DNA from: JAULUH01 sp032111745
GTDB lineage: Bacteria; Chloroflexota; Anaerolineae; JAAEKA01
Direction: 5' to 3'
DNA: 16,987 bases
Assembly (NCBI GenBank): GCA_032111745.1
Contig: JAULUH010000188.1
Coordinates: 1-16,987 of the forward strand
The number at the start of each line of letters is the position of its first letter. Within the stretch, counting starts at the first letter, position 1. A program made the position numbers and the translations under genes. Below, piece after piece: positions 1 through 6,777 of the stretch. The notes under the pieces were generated by a model that was not told where the DNA came from, made no database searches, and saw only the letters and a list, made by a program, of their open reading frames with translations.

Positions 1-70
1 CGGTCCGGTGTCCGTGTTCGTCCGTGTTCGTCCGTGTCCGTCCGTGTTCCGGTCCGGTGTCCGTGTTCCG
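1..70. repeat. Minisatellite with a 10-bp period at the window edge
   Basis: The unit tccgtgttcg occurs exactly at 11-20 and 21-30 and with one change at 31-40 and 41-50. A 19-bp block at 1-19 recurs exactly at 50-68, 49 bp away. The array starts at or before the window edge, so its full length is unknown. It lies 38 bp beyond the stop of the minus-strand MoeA-PBP gene. No coding potential or terminator-like hairpin was recognised in it. The minus-strand reading (CACGGA/CACGAA steps) resembles the second repeat at 5066-5108. Confidence 0.8.
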
Positions 71-108
71 GCCCGCCCGGTTCCCACCCCCCGCGCGCAG
101 AGCCGCTT

Positions 109-2091
109 CTACAGCTCGGCCCAAACCTGGCCAATGCCGCTGGTGTCGTAGCCACCCAACGCTTCCACGGTGGCGGCAAACTCCGGGCTCCGGATCACCT
201 GCAGTAGCGGCACCAGCAGCTCGTCCTCATAGACCTCGCGCGGGATGACCAGGTCGTATTGCTCGTTGAACAGCGGCACGAAGCCCAGGCCCAGGGCCCG
301 GGCCGCGGCCAGGATGCCCAGGCCACAGCTGGCGGTGCCGGACTGCACCGCGGCGGCTACGGCCAGGTGGGTATACTCCTGCCGCTCGTAGCCCTGGACC
401 TGGCGCCGCTTGATGCCCAGCCGGTCCAGGTGATAGTCCAGCAGCACCCGCGTGCCCGCACCCCGCTGGCGGTTGACGAAGCTGACGTCGGGCCGGGCGA
501 GGCTCTCCAGGCTGGTGATCCCCTGCGGATTGCCGGGCGGGACGATCAGCCCCTGCACCCGGCCGACCAGGCGCAGCAGCACGATGCGGCGCCCGGGCAG
601 TGTCTCCCGCACGAAGCGCACGTTGGTCTCGCCGGTCTCCGGGTCCAGGAGATGGGAGCCGGCCAGGTGGGCCTCGCCCCGCTGCAGGGCCAATAGGCCG
701 CCCAGGCTGCCCACGTTGGCCGAGGACAGGGTGAGGCCAGGCCGCAGGCGGCGCAGCTGATCGGCCATCACGTCCAGGGTCAGGTCGTGGCTGCCGATGG
801 CGACAATGGTCTGGGACACCATCTCGGGCGGCCGCAGCAGCTCGACGGTAACCTCGGCGCCGGCGTGCTCGCCCTCGCTGAAGCGGGGGATACGCACGAT
901 GCCGTCGGCCTGGACCAGCGACATGATGATCCCCGCGCCCCGAGCCAATGGCGTCGCCACCAGGCGGTCGCCCACCCGGCCGACGGTGACCCGCAAGAAC
1001 TCGTCCTCGCCGGTGGGGGACTGCACCTTGCGGGTCAGGGTGGCCTGCACCTCCGGGCGTTGCGGCGGCACGATGCCCTGCCAGCGGTAGACCAGCGGCT
1101 TGACGAAGAGATCCAGGGTGATGATGGCGGAGGCCGGATAGCCGGGGATGCCCACCAGCGCCTTCCCCGGCGCCGCGCCCAGGATCACCGGGTGCCCCGG
1201 CCGGATGGCGACGCCATGCACCGCGACCTGGCCCAGGCTGGCAATGACGCGGGCGGTGAAATCCTCGGAGCCGGCCGAGGAGCCGGCGTTGATCACCACC
1301 AGGTCGTGATCGGCCAGGGCCGCGGCGGCCGCCGCGCGGATGCGGTCAAAGTCGTCGAGCACAGGGGAAAGGCGGTTGACCACGCAGCCCCACTCCTCGG
1401 CCATGGCGCCCAGGACGATGGAGTTATACTCGACGATGGCGCCAGCTGGCAGGGCCAGGGTATGGTGCTCATCGCGGCCGGCCGGCTCGGAGGTCAGCTG
1501 GGACAGGCTGACCAGCTCGGTGCCGGTGGGCAGGATGGCTACCCGGGGGCACTGCCGCACGGCCAGGTAGGTATGGCCGGCCCCGGCGGCCGCGCCCAGG
1601 TCCTGGGGCCGCAGCTTGTGGTTAGAGGGCAGCACCAGCTGGGTGGCGACGATATCCTCGCCCATGGCCCGCACGTGTTGCCACGGCGCCACGGCCGCCA
1701 TGATCTCCACGCTGGTACCGGAGTCGCCGGGGCCGGGCATGACCTGCACATCCTCCACCATGATGACGGCGTTGGTGCCGGAAGGCAGGGGGTCCCCAGT
1801 GTCGACGTAGAAGGCCTTCCGGCCCACGGCCAGCTGCCGCGGCGCGGTCTCGGAGGCGCCCTCGGTGTCGCTGGCCTGCACAGCGTAGCCGTCCATGGCC
1901 GAGGCATGGTAGTGGGGCGAGGAGATGCGAGCCCACACCGGGGCCGCGGTCACCCGGCCGGCGCACTCGGGGAGGGGCAGGGACTCGCTGGACAGGGTGC
2001 CCAGGGCGTGGTTCTGCTCCAGCAGCTCATACCAACGGGCCAGGGCCTCGTCGAGGCCGATGTCATGCAGGTAGGGGGTGTCTCGATGCAT
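109..2091 (-). CDS. MoeA domain fused to a C-terminal PBP-like (LysR substrate-type) domain
   Basis: This 660-aa protein is a molybdopterin molybdenumtransferase-type enzyme (metal insertion into adenylylated molybdopterin, cytoplasmic) with an extra ligand-binding domain. Residues about 10-420 are MoeA: AMDGYAV at 65-71, PTGTEL at 188-193, NAGSSAGSEDFT at 268-279 (keeping the Asp that aligns with the E. coli MoeA active-site Asp), RPGHP at 297-301 and GIPGYPASA at 314-322. Residues about 427-655 look like the periplasmic-binding-protein fold that pfam associates with MoeA and LysR fusions, common in archaea and some bacteria. That domain is often guessed to sense molybdate or tungstate, but the ligand is unproven here. 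An in-frame extension to 2370 is rejected: ATG 2091 has GGGAGG nine bases upstream, and the extension overlaps the preceding GT39 gene. That gene ends at 2114, 22 bases away, implying one operon. The AGSS motif replaces the usual GGVS. Confidence 0.9.
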   Translation of the reverse strand: MHRDTPYLHDIGLDEALARWYELLEQNHALGTLSSESLPLPECAGRVTAAPVWARISSPHYHASAMDGYAVQASDTEGASETAPRQLAVGRKAFYVDTGDPLPSGTNAVIMVEDVQVMPGPGDSGTSVEIMAAVAPWQHVRAMGEDIVATQLVLPSNHKLRPQDLGAAAGAGHTYLAVRQCPRVAILPTGTELVSLSQLTSEPAGRDEHHTLALPAGAIVEYNSIVLGAMAEEWGCVVNRLSPVLDDFDRIRAAAAAALADHDLVVINAGSSAGSEDFTARVIASLGQVAVHGVAIRPGHPVILGAAPGKALVGIPGYPASAIITLDLFVKPLVYRWQGIVPPQRPEVQATLTRKVQSPTGEDEFLRVTVGRVGDRLVATPLARGAGIIMSLVQADGIVRIPRFSEGEHAGAEVTVELLRPPEMVSQTIVAIGSHDLTLDVMADQLRRLRPGLTLSSANVGSLGGLLALQRGEAHLAGSHLLDPETGETNVRFVRETLPGRRIVLLRLVGRVQGLIVPPGNPQGITSLESLARPDVSFVNRQRGAGTRVLLDYHLDRLGIKRRQVQGYERQEYTHLAVAAAVQSGTASCGLGILAAARALGLGFVPLFNEQYDLVIPREVYEDELLVPLLQVIRSPEFAATVEALGGYDTSGIGQVWAEL

Positions 2092-2113
2092 AGAGGGTAT
2101 CCTCCCTGGCCGC

Positions 2114-5014
2114 TCAGGGCAGGGTGATGCAAAGCTGGCGATCCGCGGGGGCCTGGCCGTCAGGTAGTTGCACGGGCAGCCGGGCGCCGGTGCCCGGGTC
2201 GTAAAGCCCCAGGCAGAGGGATTGGAGGGCGGCCCGATCCGCCGCCTCCAGCCGCACCTGGTCCACCACGAATTCGCCGGGCCGCCACGCAGGCATGGGA
2301 ATCGCTCCGTTGGCGGGGGTGGCATCGGCCTGGACGATAATCTGCCCGCTGCCGTCCCGAGCGTGTACAAAGCGCTTCAGGGCCATCTCGGGGGCCTGTA
2401 ACACCTGCCAGGTCAGGGTGAGGCCGATGGCGCCTCCCTCGTCGGCCAGGTCGTAGCCGGCGAGACGCAGGACGCCATCCCAGGCGGCATCGACCGGGTA
2501 CGCGGGCGGCGCCGGTAGGGCGAGGAGCGGTGGCTGGTCGACCAGCTCCGTCTGGCCCACGGCGGCGCAGCCGATGGGCGCCGTCGCGGCCAGGGCGCAG
2601 ACCTCCAGCTGCACGTGGCCGGAGGACGGCAGCGCAGCAGGGGGAGCCAGACGGTGAGTCAGGCGATAGACCTGGCCGGCCGGCCACGCGGCGGGCAAAG
2701 AAGCAAGCGGGCCGGACTCCTGGACGAAGGCCTCGCTGCCGTCAGGGGTTATGGCGCGCCAGCGAAAGCGCAGGTCGCCGGTAGGAATGGACTCGGCAGC
2801 CTGCCAGGACAGGTGCACGTCCTGCGGCACGCCGGCGATCAGCTGCGCCACCGGCTCCCATTTGCCCAGGACTCGCAAGGGGGCGGCCTCGGAAGGTTGC
2901 TCCACCGGGTAAGGCGGCTCCGGCACCGGGCCCAGGGCGATGGCTGGCCCCGCCTCCACCATAGCCACGGCCGGCGGCGTGGCCAGCTGGGCCTGGCCAT
3001 CGCGCACGGCGACCGTGCCCCCGACGTCGTCGTACAGCGCCAGGTGCACCGGGTAAGCGCCCGGGGGCAGGTCGCCCGGCAGGGCCAGGCGGGTCACCTC
3101 GACGTAGACCTGGCCGGGCTGCCAGAAGGTGAAGGGCATGCCGGCCGGCTCGTCCGCCTGGGCCCACTTGGTGCCAGCCTGCTCGACCACGGCCGCCGAC
3201 AGCTTGATCGGCTGGGGCGGCAGGCCGGGTGGGGTGGGATGCGGCCAGGGGCCGAGCACCGTCCACCGGGTCACCAGGTCGGTGCGGCCGTCGTGCGCCC
3301 AGACCCCGGCGGCGTCGAGGCGCAGGGCATCGCCGTAGACCAGGTCGCCAGGCACAGCCTCGACGTCGGCCGCGGCCAGCACGCGCTCGAGATCCTGCGC
3401 TTCGATGCGGAAGCCCTGGCTGGCAGTGGCCTGGCCCACGAGGTTGGGCAGGGTGAAGCCATCGCGGCGGGCCGGAGCCAGCAGCGATGCGGCCGGTCCG
3501 CCGGGGGTGGCGGCTGCAGGCAGAAAATAGAGCGCCGTGCCGCTGGCCGGCAGGGGCAGGCTCCCTTCGGCGGGAAACCAGGACACGTCCGGCTGCCGGG
3601 GCGCATAGATCTGGTAGGTGCGGCGGTCCAGGTCCAGCAGCTGGTCCGAGGCGATGAAGACCGGCTCGTCCGTCGGGTGGGCGTCCAGGTACGCGGCCGC
3701 GGCCCGCAGGTCGGCGTTGTAGATGAGTTGGGTGGGTGCAGCCTCGGCCCAGGTGACGTGGTAGGCATAGCTGCTTTCGACCACGTGCCAGCCCACCAGG
3801 AGGAGGGCCAGCAACGCAGCCAGGGCCGGCAGGAAACGGCGGCCCGGTGCCTGCGGCCCTCCGCGCGCCAGGCGCGCCACGAAGGCCGCGGCCTGCTCCA
3901 GGCCGCGCGCGGTGACGATGAAGATCAGGGGCAGGGCGATGACCCCCCGCATGGTGATGGCGTCGGCGCTGGTGATGAAGCTGGGCAGCAGGGCCACGAA
4001 CAGGGCAGCCAGGAGCAGGAACTCCGTGCGCTGGCGCCAGCGCCACAGGGTCCAGCCCAGGCCCAGCACGAAGAACACCGCCAGCAGGGGCTGCAGCACG
4101 GGCCGGTAGGGCGGGTTGTAGTGGTAGGGAATGGCGCCGGAGCCCCGCCAGACCAGGGCCAGCATGGTGTCGGACACGTTGAGGGCCAGGGGCATGAGGT
4201 CCCCCTGCAGGGCGGCGGTGATCGGTCCGGCCAGCTCGCCCAGGCGCTGGTCGGCGACGGCGGGCCGGGATTGCAGATAGAGTAGGAAGGGCCCCCCCAC
4301 CAGGATCATCAGCGCCAGGGTCACCAGAAGGCCAGGAATGGCGGTGTGGCGCCAGCAGGTGGGGGGCGCGCTGCGGCGGCTCAGGCGGGGCACCAGCCAG
4401 GACACCAGCTCGTAGGCCAGCAGCAGGGCGACCAGAAGGTAGAGCATGCGCGAGGCCAGGTAGGAATAGATGGCCACGCCGCCGGCCAGGCCCGCCACCA
4501 CAAAATCGCGCCAGCGGCGCCGGGACAGGCCCCGGTGCAGGAAGTAGATGGCGGCGGTGGCCAGGGGGATCAGGAGGGCCGGCTCCAGGCCCAGACGGGC
4601 GGCAAAGAGGAACCAGTAGGAACCGGCCATCAGCGCTCCGGCCAGGAGGGCCGCGGCGGGCGAGAGGTAGCGCCGGGCCAGGCTGAGGGTGAGGGCCAGG
4701 CCGATCACGCCGGCAAAGACGGTGGCGAGGCGCACCGCCCACACGGTGGGGCCGCCGGTCAGGCGCAGCATCAGCGCGGCGGCGTAGATCCCCAGGGGAT
4801 CACGGCCGAAGTTCTCCGGGAAATAGACGGGGTAGTTGCCGGGGCCGATGGCCAGGGCGTCGGCGCTGAAGAAGGTCTGGTCGTGCTGGAAGCCGGGCGG
4901 CACCTGGTTCAGCCGGAACAGGAGCAGGGCCCAGGCCAGCAGCACCACCAGCAGGGCGCCGCTGCGGTATACTGTAACACGCGGCCGCGTCGGGTAACGA
5001 TTCCAGCTAGCCAT
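2114..5014 (-). CDS. GT39/PMT-like membrane glycosyltransferase with three C-terminal beta-sandwich modules
   Basis: This 966-aa protein looks like a GT-C fold glycosyltransferase that would use a polyprenyl-phosphate sugar outside the membrane; donor and acceptor are unknown. A first membrane helix (about 18-35) is followed by the outer loop PPGFQHDQTFF (39-49) and ENFGRDPLGIY (67-77), typical of bacterial GT39-like proteins. The usual HDE acidic pair reads HDQ (44-46), so the second acid is lost while Asp45 remains. About ten further hydrophobic helices run to about 412. The rest is soluble and beta-rich, with related modules at about 560-690, 712-822 and 845-965; the last has LRLAGYDL and LTLTWQ. 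Similar modules end the proteins at 6778-9375 and 13185-15044. The start at 5014 follows a G-rich stretch about ten bases upstream. It sits between two MoeA genes, 177 bases after moeA and 22 before the fusion gene. Confidence 0.82.
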   Translation of the reverse strand: MASWNRYPTRPRVTVYRSGALLVVLLAWALLLFRLNQVPPGFQHDQTFFSADALAIGPGNYPVYFPENFGRDPLGIYAAALMLRLTGGPTVWAVRLATVFAGVIGLALTLSLARRYLSPAAALLAGALMAGSYWFLFAARLGLEPALLIPLATAAIYFLHRGLSRRRWRDFVVAGLAGGVAIYSYLASRMLYLLVALLLAYELVSWLVPRLSRRSAPPTCWRHTAIPGLLVTLALMILVGGPFLLYLQSRPAVADQRLGELAGPITAALQGDLMPLALNVSDTMLALVWRGSGAIPYHYNPPYRPVLQPLLAVFFVLGLGWTLWRWRQRTEFLLLAALFVALLPSFITSADAITMRGVIALPLIFIVTARGLEQAAAFVARLARGGPQAPGRRFLPALAALLALLLVGWHVVESSYAYHVTWAEAAPTQLIYNADLRAAAAYLDAHPTDEPVFIASDQLLDLDRRTYQIYAPRQPDVSWFPAEGSLPLPASGTALYFLPAAATPGGPAASLLAPARRDGFTLPNLVGQATASQGFRIEAQDLERVLAAADVEAVPGDLVYGDALRLDAAGVWAHDGRTDLVTRWTVLGPWPHPTPPGLPPQPIKLSAAVVEQAGTKWAQADEPAGMPFTFWQPGQVYVEVTRLALPGDLPPGAYPVHLALYDDVGGTVAVRDGQAQLATPPAVAMVEAGPAIALGPVPEPPYPVEQPSEAAPLRVLGKWEPVAQLIAGVPQDVHLSWQAAESIPTGDLRFRWRAITPDGSEAFVQESGPLASLPAAWPAGQVYRLTHRLAPPAALPSSGHVQLEVCALAATAPIGCAAVGQTELVDQPPLLALPAPPAYPVDAAWDGVLRLAGYDLADEGGAIGLTLTWQVLQAPEMALKRFVHARDGSGQIIVQADATPANGAIPMPAWRPGEFVVDQVRLEAADRAALQSLCLGLYDPGTGARLPVQLPDGQAPADRQLCITLP

Positions 5015-5041
5015 TTACCGGTTGCCCCCCATCCCTTCGTT

Positions 5042-5065
5042 GGGGCGGGCCTCCGTACCCGCCCC
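5042..5065. repeat. Perfect 8-bp-stem GC hairpin, REP-like
   Basis: GGGGCGGG (5042-5049) and CCCGCCCC (5058-5065) form a perfect inverted repeat around an 8-base loop. It lies between moeA and the GT39 gene. No T-run follows on the minus strand, so it does not look like an intrinsic terminator. A related element sits at 5174-5191, and the pair resembles the mobile or repetitive GGGGCGGG-type palindromes found between genes in Chloroflexota and cyanobacteria. That last point is a family impression and was not checked in a genome. Confidence 0.6.
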
Positions 5066-5108
5066 TTTGTGCCTTCGTGCCCCCGTGCCTCCGTGCCCTT
5101 CGTGCCCC
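5066..5108. repeat. Tandem GTGCC repeat with 8-9-bp period
   Basis: GTGCC starts at 5069, 5077, 5085, 5093 and 5102, giving steps of 8, 8, 8 and 9 bases, separated by pyrimidines. On the minus strand this is a run of GGCACGAA and GGCACGGA steps. It fills the gap between moeA and the GT39 gene beside the hairpin at 5042-5065. The CACGAA/CACGGA theme recurs in the array at 1-70. No function is visible. Confidence 0.7.
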
Positions 5109-5141
5109 TGCACTACCACAGCCAACAGCCGCCGCCCACCA

Positions 5142-5191
5142 GTCCGCCAGCGGACGGCCCAGTCGGAACAGATGGGCAGGGACGCCCGCCC
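5142..5191. repeat. Two further inverted repeats immediately after moeA
   Basis: GTCCGC-CA-GCGGAC is palindromic at 5142-5155. GGGCAGGG (5174-5181) and CCCGCCC (5185-5191) form an imperfect stem, with one bulged base, that directly abuts the moeA stop codon at 5192-5194. A hairpin touching the stop codon could slow 3' decay of the moeA message or cause partial termination, but there is no T-tract after it on the minus strand. With 5042-5108 it accounts for most of the 177-base gap. Confidence 0.45.
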
Positions 5192-6454
5192 CTACGCGTG
5201 CAGAGTCACCGTGACCCATTTGCCCTCGGCGATGCCGTTGCTGTCCAGGTCGATCTTGACGGTGCCCTCCGCCCGGATGAGGGTGTAGATCAGGTTGCTC
5301 TTGCCGAACACGGGCACGGCCCACAGCTCGCCGTCGCGCCGCTCCAGGCGCACCTGGACGTAGTCCTCCCGGCCCGTGGTACTGGCGATGTTGCGGGCCA
5401 GGCGGGCGCGCAGGGTGTTGGCTGGAAAGGGATCGCTACGCTGGCCGAGCAGGAGCCGGATGGTGGGGGTGACCAGTAGCTCGAAGATCACCATGGCGCT
5501 GACGGGATTGCCCGGCAGGCCGAAGACCGGCTTGCCGGCGCACACGGCCACGATGGTGGGCTTACCGGGCTTGACGCTGAGGCCGTGGGTCAGGATGCCC
5601 GGCTGGCCCAGGCCGGCGATGACCTCGGCTGTCATGTCCCGCACGCTGACTGAGCTGCCGGCCGAAATGACGACCACATCCGCCTCGGACAGTGCGGTGG
5701 CGGCGGCGGCCTGCAACGCCTCCAGCCGGTCGGGCACGATGGGGTAGGTGATGGGCGTGGCGCCAGCGCGGCGCGCCAGCGCGGCCAGGGTGTAGGAGTT
5801 GATGTCGCGCACCTGGCCCGGGCCTGGTTGTTCGGCCGGGTAGACTACCTCGTCCCCTTGCGAGAGGATTGCCACACGGGGCCCAGCAGCCACCGGCACC
5901 TCCGCGATGCCCAGGGCCGCAAGCCCCCCGATGTCCTGGGGGCGCAGGCGATGCCCGGCGGGCAGTACCAGGTCGCCGCGGCGGATGTCCTCGCCGACCT
6001 GGATCACGTTCTGGCCCACGGCGACGGGACGCATGACCTCGATCAAGGCGACCTGTGCGCTGCCAGGGTTGGCCTGCCCGGCCACCTGGGTGTGCTCCAC
6101 CATGACCACGGCATCGGCATCGGCGGGGAGCATGCCGCCCGTATGGACGATGGCGCACTGCCCTTCGTCCAGGGCCATAGCGGCCGGCTGGCCCATGGGT
6201 ACCTCGCCCACGACGTCCAGATAGGCCGGCAGGTTGGCGGATGCCCCATACGTATCGCGGGCGACAACGGCATAGCCATCTACGGTAGAGCGGGGGAAAC
6301 TCGGCAGATCGTGGGGAGCCACCAGGTCGGCTGCCAATGTCCGATCCAGGGCGGTGGCAACCGGGACGCGCTCGAGGCGCGGCTGGGGCCGAAAATGCTC
6401 GAGAAACCTCCGCCAGGCCTCCGGCGGCGTGTGGACCGCGGACAGCTCTGGCAT
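5192..6454 (-). CDS. moeA: Molybdopterin molybdenumtransferase MoeA
   Basis: This 420-aa protein has the usual MoeA length; the family inserts molybdenum (or tungsten) into adenylylated molybdopterin in the cytoplasm. Visible landmarks are STVDGYAV at 56-63 (consensus SAMDGYA), GEDIRRGDLVLPAG at 154-167, SQGDEV at 198-203, ISAGSSVSVRDMT at 263-275 with the conserved Asp, VKPGKP at 294-299 and GLPGNPVSA at 312-320. Domain IV closes the protein. The start is set at ATG 6454 rather than the longer frame to 6529: GGAGG lies five bases upstream, and a promoter at 6483-6511 falls inside the longer frame. It is the first gene of a likely operon with the GT39 gene and the MoeA-PBP fusion, making it one of two MoeA paralogues here. 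The metal (Mo or W) and pathway partners are not in the window. Confidence 0.93.
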   Translation of the reverse strand: MPELSAVHTPPEAWRRFLEHFRPQPRLERVPVATALDRTLAADLVAPHDLPSFPRSTVDGYAVVARDTYGASANLPAYLDVVGEVPMGQPAAMALDEGQCAIVHTGGMLPADADAVVMVEHTQVAGQANPGSAQVALIEVMRPVAVGQNVIQVGEDIRRGDLVLPAGHRLRPQDIGGLAALGIAEVPVAAGPRVAILSQGDEVVYPAEQPGPGQVRDINSYTLAALARRAGATPITYPIVPDRLEALQAAAATALSEADVVVISAGSSVSVRDMTAEVIAGLGQPGILTHGLSVKPGKPTIVAVCAGKPVFGLPGNPVSAMVIFELLVTPTIRLLLGQRSDPFPANTLRARLARNIASTTGREDYVQVRLERRDGELWAVPVFGKSNLIYTLIRAEGTVKIDLDSNGIAEGKWVTVTLHA

Positions 6455-6482
6455 GGCAACCTCCAGATAGGGTGTGCCGGCT

Positions 6483-6511
6483 ATGGTAGCATAAAGGAAC
6501 AGGGGCGTCAA
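6483..6511 (-). promoter_or_regulatory. Promoter of moeA
   Basis: On the minus strand TTGACG (6511-6506, 5 of 6 to the -35 consensus) is followed after exactly 17 bases by TACCAT (6488-6483, 4 of 6 to the -10 consensus). Transcription would start near 6475, giving a leader of about 20 bases that contains the GGAGG site of moeA. The promoter lies just downstream of the terminator at 6536-6565, so moeA can be transcribed separately from the RNA unit upstream. The same -10 hexamer with a 17-base spacer occurs at 12267-12295. Confidence 0.6.
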
Positions 6512-6535
6512 CAGCAGCAGGGGCGCCAACCAGAA

Positions 6536-6565
6536 AGGGGCCGCCCCGCGAACGAGGCGGCCCCT
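6536..6565 (-). terminator. Intrinsic terminator of the upstream RNA unit
   Basis: AGGGGCCGCC and GGCGGCCCCT form a perfect 10-bp stem with a 10-base loop. Read on the minus strand it runs straight into TTTCTGGTT. The U-tract is short but the stem is very stable. It lies 213 bases beyond the stop of the DUF2723 gene and at the end of the predicted RNA, so it may end both transcripts before the moeA promoter. Confidence 0.65.
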
Positions 6566-6702
6566 CCTCCCCCAATCAATGATTGGGAGAAGGGCAATAG
6601 TGCAGGAGGTCAGCCGGCAGCGTTGTGCAATGAAGGGGGACGATGTGGGGCTGGATCGAAGAAGCCAACCAGTGCACTACTCCCAACCGCATGAATCCAA
6701 CT
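6536..6702 (-). ncRNA. Candidate structured non-coding RNA, about 167 nt, unassigned family
   Basis: A strong promoter (6710-6738) would start an RNA near 6702 that ends at the terminator 6536-6565, with no plausible coding frame between. The ends pair: minus-strand GGTTGGGAG (6688-6680) with CTCCCAATC (6589-6581, one G-U), then TAGTGCA (6679-6673) with TGCACTA (6604-6598), leaving an 8-base one-sided bulge, then GGTTGGCT (6670-6663) with GGCTGACC (6615-6608, several wobbles). This makes a rod-like fold. CCCAATC can instead form a local hairpin with GATTGGG (6577-6571), so two structures compete. The size and rod shape recall 6S RNA, but the large central bubble is not obvious. A cis-acting leader or riboswitch for moeA is the alternative, although moeA has its own promoter after the terminator. 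No SRP RNA signature (GGAAGGAAGCAGCC) is present. Confidence 0.5.
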
Positions 6703-6709
6703 GAACACT

Positions 6710-6738
6710 ATTCTAGCACACTTTGCGCGAATTATCAA
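6710..6738 (-). promoter_or_regulatory. Strong extended -10 promoter for the candidate ncRNA
   Basis: On the minus strand TTGATA (6738-6733, 5 of 6) and TAGAAT (6715-6710, 5 of 6) are separated by exactly 17 bases, and a TGC immediately before the -10 makes an extended -10 element. This is the best sigma-70-type match noted in the window. It sits in a locally AT-rich stretch 40 bases beyond the stop of the DUF2723 gene, and there is no gene start close downstream. Confidence 0.7.
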
Positions 6739-6777
6739 CAACTTCTCAACACGGACTTCCTTTGAATATGACCAGGG

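Noticed and set aside
2092..2370. N-terminal extension of the MoeA-PBP fusion to 2370
   Set aside because: It overlaps the end of the GT39 gene in another frame, has no MoeA similarity, and ATG 2091 has a good ribosome site.
2615..4285. Long plus-strand frame of 556 codons, and a 666-codon minus-strand frame at 2742-4742
   Set aside because: Both overlap the GT39-like gene in other frames. Their composition is Gly/Arg/Gln/Pro-rich with no domain, as expected for shadow frames in GC-rich DNA.
5042..5065. Hairpin considered as an intrinsic terminator after moeA
   Set aside because: No U-tract on the minus strand, and the next gene has no clear promoter of its own, so it was listed as a repeat.
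6455..6529. N-terminal extension of moeA to 6529
   Set aside because: A promoter lies inside it, and GGAGG five bases before ATG 6454 marks the real start.
6566..6777. Small protein gene between the DUF2723 gene and moeA
   Set aside because: No frame with a start, ribosome site and plausible composition was seen; pairing and promoter evidence favour RNA.
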